From MESE01 sp036675035 (lineage in GTDB: Bacteria; Pseudomonadota; Gammaproteobacteria; Burkholderiales; Burkholderiaceae_D): a stretch of 12,827 nt of DNA. Of this stretch, positions 6,836-12,827 are shown piece by piece (positions within the stretch are counted from its first letter, which is position 1; every line of letters begins with the position of its first letter). The position numbers and the translations under genes were made by a program. Where the stretch lies: assembly GCA_036675035.1 (NCBI GenBank), contig JAKFFO010000087.1, positions 1 through 12,827 of the forward strand. The letters run 5' to 3'. A model generated the notes under the pieces. It ran no database searches, was not told where the DNA came from, and was given only the letters and a program-made list of their open reading frames with translations.

Positions 6836-7348
6836 TTACGCGACGACCTGGTCGATCAAACCCATCTCGGCACTGGACATCAATTTATCGATATCGACCA
6901 GAATCAGCATGCGCTCATCCAGTGTGCCGAGTCCGACCAGGTAATCGGTATTGAATGCCGCGCCCATTTCGGGCGCCGGCTTGACTTGCTCGGCCGATAA
7001 CGTGATTACATCCGATACGCTATCGACGACCATGCCCATGATTCGTCCGCTGATGTTAAGAATGATCACGACGGTGAACTGGTCGTAGGTCGGTTCGCCA
7101 AGGTTGAACTTGATGCGCATATCGATGATCGGCACGATAATGCCGCGCAGATTGACTACGCCTTTAATGAATTCGGGTGCATTGGCGATGCGGGTAACCG
7201 CTTCGTAACCTCGTATTTCCTGCACTTTCAGTATGTCGATTCCATACTCTTCCTTGCCTAGCGTGAAGGCGAGGAATTCATTCCCGGCGGTCTCTGCACC
7301 GAATTTCGATCCTTGTGCCGAAGCACTTCCCTGTGCGGTATGCAGCAT
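6836..7348 (-). CDS. cheW: Chemotaxis coupling protein CheW
   Basis: CheW is an SH3-like adaptor that links the receptor hairpin tip to the CheA P5 domain in the chemosensory array. The 170-residue protein has a variable N-terminal tail (about 1-22). The CheW domain follows: E-F-L-A-F-T-L-G-x-E-E-Y-G-I-D-I-L-K-V-Q-E-I-R, then the N-L-R-G-I-I-V-P-I-I-D-M-R block and a C-terminal V-D-S-V-S-D-V-I segment. I chose the ATG at 7348 because it follows a good AGGGA ribosome binding site. The open frame upstream overlaps the end of cheA and is not family-like. The cheA stop is only 10 nt upstream, so the two are probably translationally coupled and made in matched amounts. Confidence 0.97.
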   Translation of the reverse strand: MLHTAQGSASAQGSKFGAETAGNEFLAFTLGKEEYGIDILKVQEIRGYEAVTRIANAPEFIKGVVNLRGIIVPIIDMRIKFNLGEPTYDQFTVVIILNISGRIMGMVVDSVSDVITLSAEQVKPAPEMGAAFNTDYLVGLGTLDERMLILVDIDKLMSSAEMGLIDQVVA

Positions 7349-7355
7349 GGCTTGG

Positions 7356-7361
7356 TCCCTA
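7356..7361 (-). promoter_or_regulatory. cheW ribosome binding site overlapping the cheA stop codon
   Basis: The minus-strand hexamer TAGGGA contains both the cheA stop (TAG) and a Shine-Dalgarno AGGGA, placed 7 nt before the cheW ATG at 7348. It supports that ATG over the longer upstream reading and suggests termination-reinitiation coupling between cheA and cheW. Confidence 0.65.
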
Positions 7362-9533
7362 TAAGGAAAAAATGGTTTCGTCGGCGACCCGACGGCTCGA
7401 GCGCAACAGCGCGGCAACGTCGATGATCAGTGAAACGCCGCCGTCTCCGAGAATAGTCGCGCCGGAGACGCCGGCTATCTTGCGGTAGTTCGATTCGATA
7501 TTCTTGACGACCACCTGCTGCTGGCCAACCAGATCGTCCACCAGCAATGCGGCTTTTCGGCCCTCCGATTCGAGGATCACCGCAATGCCCTCAGACGGAT
7601 GGGTAAAGCGCGGTTCAATACCGAACACCTGATAAAGCAGAATCAACGGCAAATATTCGCCGCGCACCTTGATGACTCGCCCCTGGCCGCTGATTTCCTT
7701 GACGTCGCTTATCGCTGGCTGAAGAGACTCGAGGACATAGCCAAGCGGCAATATGTAGACTTCGTCACCGACCTTGATCGACATGCCGTCGAGAATTGCC
7801 AGCGTCAAAGGCAGCGACACGGATATCGTGGTGCCAAACCCTTTCAGCGAACGGATATCAACCACTCCACCCATCGCTGTGATGTTTCGCTTGACCACAT
7901 CCATGCCGACGCCACGGCCTGAAATATCGGTTATCGTTTCTGCGGTTGAAAATCCCGGCGCGAAAATCAGCTGCCAGATATCGTTGTCCGACATGTCCTC
8001 AGGTAACGAAATGCCTTGCTGCCGTGCCTTCGCCAGGATTTTGTCGCGATTCAGGCCGGCGCCGTCGTCGCTGACCTCAATGATGATGTTGCCGCCTTGA
8101 TGTGACGCCGACAACGACAGCTTGCCAACCTCGGCCTTGCCGGACGCACGTCGCACTTCGGGCACCTCGATGCCGTGATCGATGCTGTTGCGAACCAGAT
8201 GCGTCAACGGATCGATGATTCGTTCGATCAGGCCCTTGTCCAGTTCCGTTGCGGAACCATGCGTGATGAAATCGACTTTCTTGCCGAGCTTGGCCGCCAG
8301 GTCGCGGACCATCCTCGGGAAACGCGAAAATACATAATCCATCGGCATCATGCGAATCGACATGACCGCTTCCTGCAGATCCCGGGTATTGCGGGTCAAC
8401 TGGCTGACGCTGTTTAACAGCCTTTCATGGGTCAACGGATCGAGCGAGTCGGTGCGTTGCTCGATCATCGCCTGCGTAATCACCAGCTCGCCGACCAGGT
8501 TAATCAACTGATCGACTTTTTCGATACTGACCCGAATCGACGAAGCTTCGCCTCCGGATTTTTCAGTATCGTATTTCGAGTCCGCTCGCTTATCGCCGAC
8601 GTCGTAAGCGTCCGACTGAGAACCTCCGTGCGCAGACATTGAAACGTTATCGGGCTGACCAAGCTGATGACTGGCATCCTTCGATTCCGCTTCCAAAACA
8701 TCGCGCGATGCAACCGGGGGCAGTGGCTCGAAGAATCCGTATCCCTGATCTTCTTCGCCCGTATCCGCAATCGTCTCCGCTGCCGCGGGCTCCGTTTGTT
8801 CGAACAGACCGTAGCCTTGCTCGTCTTCATTGCCTGTGGCATCTGCTGCAGGCCCAGGCATCGGCTCCAAAATAATGTTGATTTCATGCGGCTCAAGCAT
8901 GAACGCGCAGATTTGAATGATATCGTCAGCGGTTTTGGTCGTAGACAGGGATAAAACGAAACGCTTCTCGTCGAGCGCGGCTTTGCTGATTTCGCCCAGC
9001 AGACCAAGTTCAGCCGACAGTACATCGACTTCGCCCTCCGGCATCAGTGGCAGCTCGATGCGGAACCGCTGGCACGCCGGCTTCGGCGTTGTTGGTCCGG
9101 CCTCGGGATCAGATTTTTTGCTCTCGTCGGATTGCGCTGGTGCAGATTGTTGAGAGAGCGACTGCAGCGTCTTGCGCGCTTCGGCCACCGCATCCCGGTC
9201 AACCGGGGTTTGCAAGCGATGCCCGTCCAATTGCATCTTCAACATGTCTTTTGCGCAAAGGAACGCATCGACATGTTCGCCGGTCAGGATCATTTCTCCC
9301 TTGCGAATCCGGTCCAGAAGCGTCTCGGTCAGATGCGTCAGTTCGATCAGGTCGTCAATGCCAAAAGTCGCAGCACCGCCCTTGATCGAATGAGCGGCGC
9401 GGAAGATGGCATTGAGATGCTCCATGTCCGGCGCTGCCACGTCCACCACGAGCAGCAATCTCTCCATTTCGGCCAGAAGCTCATCGGTTTCGTCAAAGAA
9501 CACTCCGAAGAACTGCCTCATATCGATCGTCAT
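7359..9533 (-). CDS. cheA: Chemotaxis histidine kinase CheA
   Basis: CheA autophosphorylates under receptor control and passes phosphate to CheY and CheB. The 724-residue protein has an Hpt (P1) domain with phospho-acceptor His48 in R-A-A-H-S-I-K-G-G-A-A-T-F-G. A P2-like segment at about 155-225 may bind response regulators. A long acidic linker (about 226-330) precedes the dimerisation helices (P3, about 331-400). The ATPase domain (P4) has the N box H-L-V-R-N-S-I-D-H-G-I-E (445-456), G1 D-D-G-A-G-L (489-494), the F box around F-A-P-G-F-S-T (524-530) and G2 G-R-G-V-G-M-D-V-V (539-547). A CheW-like regulatory domain (P5, about 575-720) ends it. All catalytic motifs look intact. The protein is longer than enteric CheA (about 650 residues), mainly because of the linker, which contains two Q-G-Y-G-[LF]-F-E motifs at 239-245 and 263-269. 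GGAG precedes the ATG by about 8 nt. The gene lies 53 nt after cheY and 10 nt before cheW. Confidence 0.98.
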   Translation of the reverse strand: MTIDMRQFFGVFFDETDELLAEMERLLLVVDVAAPDMEHLNAIFRAAHSIKGGAATFGIDDLIELTHLTETLLDRIRKGEMILTGEHVDAFLCAKDMLKMQLDGHRLQTPVDRDAVAEARKTLQSLSQQSAPAQSDESKKSDPEAGPTTPKPACQRFRIELPLMPEGEVDVLSAELGLLGEISKAALDEKRFVLSLSTTKTADDIIQICAFMLEPHEINIILEPMPGPAADATGNEDEQGYGLFEQTEPAAAETIADTGEEDQGYGFFEPLPPVASRDVLEAESKDASHQLGQPDNVSMSAHGGSQSDAYDVGDKRADSKYDTEKSGGEASSIRVSIEKVDQLINLVGELVITQAMIEQRTDSLDPLTHERLLNSVSQLTRNTRDLQEAVMSIRMMPMDYVFSRFPRMVRDLAAKLGKKVDFITHGSATELDKGLIERIIDPLTHLVRNSIDHGIEVPEVRRASGKAEVGKLSLSASHQGGNIIIEVSDDGAGLNRDKILAKARQQGISLPEDMSDNDIWQLIFAPGFSTAETITDISGRGVGMDVVKRNITAMGGVVDIRSLKGFGTTISVSLPLTLAILDGMSIKVGDEVYILPLGYVLESLQPAISDVKEISGQGRVIKVRGEYLPLILLYQVFGIEPRFTHPSEGIAVILESEGRKAALLVDDLVGQQQVVVKNIESNYRKIAGVSGATILGDGGVSLIIDVAALLRSSRRVADETIFSL

Positions 9534-9586
9534 TATTGCGCTCCGTCGTGATGGCTAGGCATGATGTCTTGTCAGTATGGAACGGT

Positions 9587-9952
9587 TTAACCGATGACTT
9601 TTTTAACTACTTCCGTCAGCCGTTGCGGATCGAAAGGCTTGACCAGCCAGCCGGTGGCGCCAGCCGCCCGGCCCTTCGCCTTCATTTCATCGCTGGACTC
9701 GGTGGTCAGCATCAGAATCGGCACACGCTCGTAGTTCGAGATAGTCCGCAGCGAGCGAATCAGCGTCAGCCCATCCATGCGCGGCATGTTGTGGTCGGTC
9801 AGCACCAGGTCGAACACTTTGGTCCTGGCTTTGTCCAGGCCATCCTGTCCATCCACTGCTTCAGTGACCTGGTAGCCTGCGGCCAGCAGACTGAACACCA
9901 CCATCTGCCGCAGCGAACCTGAATCGTCAACCGCCAGTATTGATTTTCCCAT
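9587..9952 (-). CDS. cheY: Chemotaxis response regulator CheY
   Basis: This is a single-domain receiver that, when phosphorylated by CheA, would bind the motor switch or another output. The 121-residue protein has acidic residues D9-D10, phospho-acceptor D53 (L-T-D-H-N-M-P-R-M-D-G), T83-T84 and K105 (W-L-V-K-P-F), which is a complete receiver active site. It carries Trp102 close to the usual switch aromatic (Tyr106 in E. coli), so the output surface may differ from enteric CheY. I chose the ATG at 9952 because AGGAGA lies 4 nt upstream and the protein then opens with the canonical first beta strand. The longer upstream reading is intergenic. The gene follows the cheZ-like gene by 64 nt and precedes cheA by 53 nt. 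Confidence 0.95.
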   Translation of the reverse strand: MGKSILAVDDSGSLRQMVVFSLLAAGYQVTEAVDGQDGLDKARTKVFDLVLTDHNMPRMDGLTLIRSLRTISNYERVPILMLTTESSDEMKAKGRAAGATGWLVKPFDPQRLTEVVKKVIG

Positions 9953-9956
9953 CGTC

Positions 9957-9962
9957 TCTCCT
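9957..9962 (-). promoter_or_regulatory. cheY ribosome binding site
   Basis: The minus-strand hexamer AGGAGA lies 4 nt before the ATG at 9952. It fixes the cheY start and rules out the 28-residue N-terminal extension that is also open in frame. Confidence 0.7.
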
Positions 9963-10016
9963 ACTTGTTTCCTTTGTTTGCGGACCAGGCGTCCGTTCTC
10001 CGTTACCGATGATGCG

Positions 10017-10565
10017 TTAAAAAAGCTCGACGTCACCGCTATTCATATGTGTTTGCGCTACCTGTTTCCACAATCCGCTCTCAAGCTTGATGCTTTGATC
10101 TTCCAGCAACTTGTTGATACGGTTAAGCAAATCCACGATCTGTTCGGCATCGCTTTCCGGCTGTACGCCGGACCCGCTTGAACCGACCGCTCCTAGCACA
10201 TCCCTTAATCCGGTGACGCGCCGCACTGTCCGACCGATCAGCTGGCTCGTCATATCCTGAAATTGAAGACCCGTGACAGCAGAATTGATATGGCCGCTGA
10301 TTTCTCCCTGCATATTCTTCAATTGCTCGGTGACTTCCGGTGTCGCCGGACTGCTTGCCAGCAGCTTGTCGACCGCCTCCTGCTGCGCGCAAACACCCTT
10401 GTGGATTGCCATGAAACTGGCACCGAGCTTTTCGATCGCTTCGCTCAGCAGAAAAGTTGTTTGGACCAGATCGGTTTCAACTTCGGTCAAATGTTGATTG
10501 CCGTGATCCGACAGACCTGAAAGCAGGCGTCTCAACTGCACTCCCAATAATGTTTCTGTAGTCAT
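10017..10565 (-). CDS. cheZ: CheZ-like CheY-phosphate phosphatase
   Basis: CheZ speeds CheY-P dephosphorylation by inserting an acidic residue and a glutamine into the receiver active site. This 182-residue product (ATG at 10565) is almost entirely helical in character, as expected for the long CheZ hairpin. It contains L-Q-F-Q-D-M-T-S-Q-L-I, matching the CheZ signature D-x-x-x-Q (D143/Q147 in E. coli). Here those residues are D104 and Q108, counting from this start. The protein ends in S-G-D-V-E-L-F, a short acidic tail that could serve as the CheY-binding peptide that ends classical CheZ. Overall similarity to enteric CheZ appears low outside the signature. The frame also extends to a TTG at 10637, but that stretch lacks a ribosome binding site and looks intergenic; the ATG start is itself weakly supported. 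It is first in the chemotaxis run, 64 nt before cheY. I see no convincing promoter. Confidence 0.8.
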   Translation of the reverse strand: MTTETLLGVQLRRLLSGLSDHGNQHLTEVETDLVQTTFLLSEAIEKLGASFMAIHKGVCAQQEAVDKLLASSPATPEVTEQLKNMQGEISGHINSAVTGLQFQDMTSQLIGRTVRRVTGLRDVLGAVGSSGSGVQPESDAEQIVDLLNRINKLLEDQSIKLESGLWKQVAQTHMNSGDVELF

Positions 10566-10713
10566 GGAAATCACTCTGCCATTCAGCGCGTCAGCAACCA
10601 AGCGATAGATCGATTGTTCTGAAGCTATCACACCCAATATTCACGTCGACTTCGATAACGGCTGTAAAACCAATGCTGTGCGCATCGACAATCATTATTT
10701 GTTTACCCGGCGG

Positions 10714-11373
10714 CTACTCCGCCTCCTTCGCAATGCGGCGCATCAAGCCGGCAATCCAGGCCGGCGCCAGTGGAGCATCCGCCAGCAGTACAAGCTTGTC
10801 GTCGCGAGTCAGCCGCGTTCTTAACTGCCGCAGCACCCGCTCGTCCACATTTTGATGCCTCAAATGGCGCAATGCCTGAATCACCAAGCCGCTGATGCGC
10901 CCCGCGGTTGCCATATTCCGCGGCGTCGTCGGCTTCAATACAATTTGCCGTCCGCCGATTCCGACGGTACGCGGCGCGCCATCGGTCAAAAATACCAGCT
11001 TCAACGGCATTTGCTTCGACAAACCCAGCAACTTCGCTGCATATTCGCCACACGCCTGCACGCGAACACTATCCTTCCCCGCCAACAAGCGGGCAATTTC
11101 TTCCGCAGACGGCAATGGCGAGGCGGTGTCCGGACGGTCATACAAGCCGCGTGCAATGCGCCTCAAGCCACCGCTGGCGGTCAAGCGCGACAGCACCTTG
11201 TCCACTGCAGCCCTGCTTCCAAGGCCGGCAAAGTCCGCCGGACTGAAAATACTGCCTCGGCTTGCCATATCGACATGAGCACGGATTGCAGCATCGATAC
11301 TGGTCGATGTCTTGCGACCGATGCGCCCGGATCGTGCTGCGATCTTAGCCGGCAAAGCGGAAATAGTTTCCAT
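10714..11373 (-). CDS. AbiEi-like antitoxin / DUF6088 winged-helix protein, without a partner toxin
   Basis: The 219-residue product resembles the DUF6088 family of type IV toxin-antitoxin AbiEi-like antitoxins. It has an N-terminal winged-helix region (about 35-85: S-R-G-S-I-F-S-P-A-D-F, G-S-R-A-A-V-D-K-V-L-S-R-L, L-R-R-I-A-R-G-L-Y-D). The larger C-terminal domain contains Q-A-C-G-E-Y-A-A-K-L-L-G-L-S, L-V-F-L-T-D-G and T-P-R-N-M-A-T-A-G-R-I-S. Family members are thought to bind their own promoters and counter a nucleotidyltransferase (AbiEii) normally encoded just downstream. Here downstream is only a short gap and then cheZ, so it is an orphan. I chose the ATG at 11373 (M-E-T-I-S-A-L-P). 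A GTG further up (11451) is also in frame but adds an unlikely N-terminus, and neither has a clear ribosome binding site. It is separated by 286 bp from an IS630 element and may be part of a small acquired segment. Confidence 0.75.
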   Translation of the reverse strand: METISALPAKIAARSGRIGRKTSTSIDAAIRAHVDMASRGSIFSPADFAGLGSRAAVDKVLSRLTASGGLRRIARGLYDRPDTASPLPSAEEIARLLAGKDSVRVQACGEYAAKLLGLSKQMPLKLVFLTDGAPRTVGIGGRQIVLKPTTPRNMATAGRISGLVIQALRHLRHQNVDERVLRQLRTRLTRDDKLVLLADAPLAPAWIAGLMRRIAKEAE

Positions 11374-11659
11374 GAAGGAAAAAATACCACGGTTTTCTGA
11401 CAAAAGGAATCGGAATTGTTCTTTATGGGTAACTTTTCCGCATTCGTGCACACGTCGTTTCGCCGGCTGGGTGCGCGTCTCGCTGCAGAGCTGTCGTACT
11501 GACCAATTTCCCCATTTTTGTTAGGCACGGCCGACCCTTCCTGACGCCGTGTTCTTGCATCATTGCGGCAAAATCGGGAGTGTCCGATCAAATGCCGCTT
11601 GAAACATGTGAACTCCAATGCTGGCGTGGCTTAGCGGCCGATTTTATGAAGCGCTTTAT
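11374..11659. other. Gene-free stretch between the AbiEi-like gene and the IS element
   Basis: I see no convincing coding region, RNA gene or clear terminator in these 286 bp. The stretch must hold the promoter of the AbiEi-like gene (minus strand), but no good -35/-10 pair stands out. Short open frames here have no family-like content. A GGCACG near 11525 resembles half of a sigma-54 site but lacks the matching -12 element. Confidence 0.5.
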
Positions 11660-11661
11660 TA
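11660..11661. repeat. TA target-site duplication, left copy
   Basis: The TA directly outside the left terminal repeat matches the TA at 12825-12826 outside the right repeat. IS630-family elements insert at TA and duplicate it. Confidence 0.8.
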
Positions 11662-11686
11662 GTGTGGCGTCCCGCAAATAACTTTA
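11662..11686 (+). repeat. Left terminal inverted repeat of the IS630 element
   Basis: The 25-bp repeat begins GTGTGGCGTCCCGC and is followed by AAATAACTTTA. It matches the right repeat read in reverse complement at all positions but the sixth (G here, T there). It lies about 50 bp before the transposase start. Confidence 0.93.
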
Positions 11687-11723
11687 TATAAGTTGACGTG
11701 TCTATTGACTATGCTGCTGACAT

Positions 11724-11729
11724 AGGAGA
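11724..11729 (+). promoter_or_regulatory. Transposase ribosome binding site
   Basis: AGGAGA lies 6 nt before the ATG at 11736, which supports that start. A TTGAC-containing stretch at 11693-11709 could form part of a promoter, but no matching -10 at normal spacing is clear. Confidence 0.7.
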
Positions 11730-11735
11730 CTGGCC

Positions 11736-12827
11736 ATGGAACGTGGACGCCCCAAAAAAGCGGAACTCAATCTGTCCGAGCAGGAATATGCCGAGCTGCA
11801 CATACTGGCACGGTCCCGTTCCCTGCCACATAGCGTGGTGCGCCGCGCCCAGATGATCCTGATGTCTGCCGCGGGTTACTCCAATACAGCCATCGCCGCG
11901 CACTTTGACTTAACGCTGCCCAGTGTCGGTCACTGGCGAAAGCGCTATCTCAGTCAGGGCATCGCTGGCCTGTACGATGGCATGCGGCCTGGCCGACCCC
12001 GCAGCTATAACGACGACCGTATTGCCACACTGCTCAATAAAGTGCTCCAGGACAAGCCAAAGCAGGCCAGCCACTGGAGTACGCGTCTCGCTTCGCAAGA
12101 GACGGGTATTTCCAAAAGTACGGTGCAGCGCTACTTGCATCTGTTCGGTGTGCAACCGCATCGCAGCAAGTCATTCAAGCTTTCCACCGATCCCTTCTTT
12201 GTCGAGAAGGTGCGCGACATTGTCGGGCTGTACCTCAATCCGCCAGACAAGGCATTGGTACTGTCTGTCGACGAGAAAAGCCAGATCCAGGCCATTGAGC
12301 GCAGCCAGCCTGCGATGCCCGCCGGGCTTGGGGAAGTCGAAGGCATTGCGCATGATTACTTCCGTCATGGCACGACCACCCTGTTTGCCGCTCTGGACGT
12401 AGCCAGCGGCGCAGTCATCGGACAGTGCAAGGCACGGCACCGACATCAGGAATTCCTGTCCTTTCTGCGCCATGTTGATCAGTGCGTTCCTGATGAACTG
12501 GATGTGCATCTGGTGATCGACAACTATGCCACGCACAAGCACCCCAAGGTACGTGCCTGGCTGGCACACCGTCCTCGCTATCATGTCCACTACACGCCGA
12601 CTTACAGTTCCTGGCTCAACCAGGTGGAGCGCTGGTTTGGCTTGCTCACGCAACGCGCGCTGCGGCGTAACTCATTCAAGACGGTCGGCGAACTCATCCG
12701 CAAGATTAACCAGTTTGTTGAACAATATAATGCGCATTCCCGTCCGTTCATCTGGACTGCGACAGCCGATTCAATCCTGCAGAAAGTCGAACGACTTTGT
12801 AAAGTTATTTGCGGGACGACACACTAG
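11736..12827 (+). CDS. IS630-family DDE transposase
   Basis: This is the cut-and-paste transposase of the surrounding element. The 363-residue protein has an N-terminal helix-turn-helix region (about 12-75, including G-Y-S-N-T-A-I-A-A-H-F and S-V-G-H-W-R-K-R-Y) that would bind the terminal repeats. A second DNA-binding segment follows (about 84-145, with G-R-P-R-S-Y and G-I-S-K-S-T-V-Q-R-Y). The DDE catalytic domain has D179 (L-S-V-D-E-K-S-Q-I-Q), D262 (L-V-I-D-N-Y-A-T-H-K) and E298 (S-S-W-L-N-Q-V-E-R-W-F). The usual IS630 spacing and context (T-P-T-Y-S-S-W-L-N) are present, and no frameshift is seen. A good ribosome binding site precedes the ATG. The last residues are encoded by the right terminal repeat, and the TAG stop is formed by the TA duplication plus one flanking G, so the coding region ends outside the element. 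Confidence 0.95.
   Translation: MERGRPKKAELNLSEQEYAELHILARSRSLPHSVVRRAQMILMSAAGYSNTAIAAHFDLTLPSVGHWRKRYLSQGIAGLYDGMRPGRPRSYNDDRIATLLNKVLQDKPKQASHWSTRLASQETGISKSTVQRYLHLFGVQPHRSKSFKLSTDPFFVEKVRDIVGLYLNPPDKALVLSVDEKSQIQAIERSQPAMPAGLGEVEGIAHDYFRHGTTTLFAALDVASGAVIGQCKARHRHQEFLSFLRHVDQCVPDELDVHLVIDNYATHKHPKVRAWLAHRPRYHVHYTPTYSSWLNQVERWFGLLTQRALRRNSFKTVGELIRKINQFVEQYNAHSRPFIWTATADSILQKVERLCKVICGTTH
12800..12824 (-). repeat. Right terminal inverted repeat of the IS630 element
   Basis: In reverse complement it reads GTGTGTCGTCCCGC and then AAATAACTTTA, with one mismatch to the left repeat in 25 bp. It doubles as coding sequence for the last eight residues or so of the transposase (V-I-C-G-T-T-H end). 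Confidence 0.93.
12825..12826. repeat. TA target-site duplication, right copy
   Basis: This TA lies directly outside the right terminal repeat and is paired with 11660-11661. It supplies the first two bases of the transposase stop codon. Confidence 0.8.

Larger units (their letters stand above)
11662..12824 (+). mobile_element. Complete IS630-family insertion sequence
   Basis: The element is 1163 bp and is bounded by 25-bp terminal inverted repeats (24 of 25 identical) with a TA duplication outside each end. It encodes one uninterrupted transposase on the plus strand, opposite to all neighbouring genes. Intact repeats, frame and duplication suggest a fairly recent, possibly still active insertion. 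The inferred pre-insertion site is TTATTAG at the junction. The right flank is cut after a single G. Confidence 0.93.

Noticed and set aside
10635..10637. TTG as the start of the cheZ-like gene
   Set aside because: It would add 24 residues with no ribosome binding site and little family likeness. The ATG at 10565 is preferred, though not proven.
10660..10700. A possible sigma-28 (flagellar class) promoter upstream of cheZ, with GCCGTTAT on the minus strand resembling the -10 GCCGATAA
   Set aside because: No TAAA-type -35 element lies at the required spacing, so the match is too weak to list as a promoter.
10700..10725. A GGCGG/CCGCC stem at the end of the AbiEi-like gene as a terminator
   Set aside because: The stem has only 5 bp and is not followed by a T-run on the minus strand; it lies partly in the coding region.
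11520..11540. A sigma-54-like GGCACG element in the gene-free stretch
   Set aside because: The -12 TTGC half is missing at the fixed spacing and no gene follows on the plus strand except the IS transposase, which has its own translation signals.
12171..12653. A 160-codon minus-strand open frame inside the IS element
   Set aside because: It is antisense to the DDE transposase and has no recognisable domain; IS630 elements normally encode a single transposase.
1..12827. CRISPR arrays, tRNA or rRNA genes, and prophage genes
   Set aside because: I found no regularly spaced direct repeats, no cloverleaf-type sequences and no phage structural genes on reading through both strands.

Overview
The window carries a compact chemotaxis signalling cluster from a betaproteobacterium, probably Burkholderiales and most like Oxalobacteraceae. 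This is an inference from EF-P paired with EarP, the CheZ/CheA/CheD gene set, moderate GC content and overall protein style; the species cannot be fixed from the sequence alone. Every resident gene is on the minus strand. Only the insertion sequence at the right edge is on the plus strand.

Layout from left to right. Positions 1-250 (minus) hold the remains, or an edge-truncated part, of a cysteine-repeat protein with no recognisable start codon. A strong intrinsic terminator (286-320) follows, closing efp (334-909). A 123-bp leader separates efp from earP (1033-2217), whose product modifies EF-P with rhamnose. Then come cheB (2299-3375), cheD (3453-4064), cheR (4075-4980), a transmembrane chemoreceptor (5028-6755), cheW (6836-7348), cheA (7359-9533), cheY (9587-9952) and a cheZ-like gene (10017-10565). 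Upstream of these lies a solitary AbiEi-like (DUF6088) antitoxin-type gene (10714-11373). After 286 bp without a gene, a complete 1163-bp IS630-family element (11662-12824) closes the window.

Read in the direction of transcription, the chemotaxis order is cheZ-cheY-cheA-cheW-mcp-cheR-cheD-cheB. This is a full excitation and adaptation circuit. The receptor is coupled by CheW to the kinase CheA. CheA phosphorylates CheY and CheB, and the CheZ-like protein would dephosphorylate CheY. CheR and CheB add and remove receptor methyl groups, and CheD deamidates receptor glutamines. The receptor ends in a CheR/CheB docking pentapeptide (EWEEF). No flagellar genes are in the window. earP and efp follow downstream and serve translation of polyproline stretches.

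No wholly new system is evident. The points most worth a second look are: the IS630 transposase stop codon, which is completed by the target-site duplication; an AbiEi-like gene with no toxin partner; a duplicated QGYG[L/F]FE motif in the CheA linker; an EF-P whose modification loop differs from the familiar form; and the start-less cysteine-repeat fragment at the left edge.
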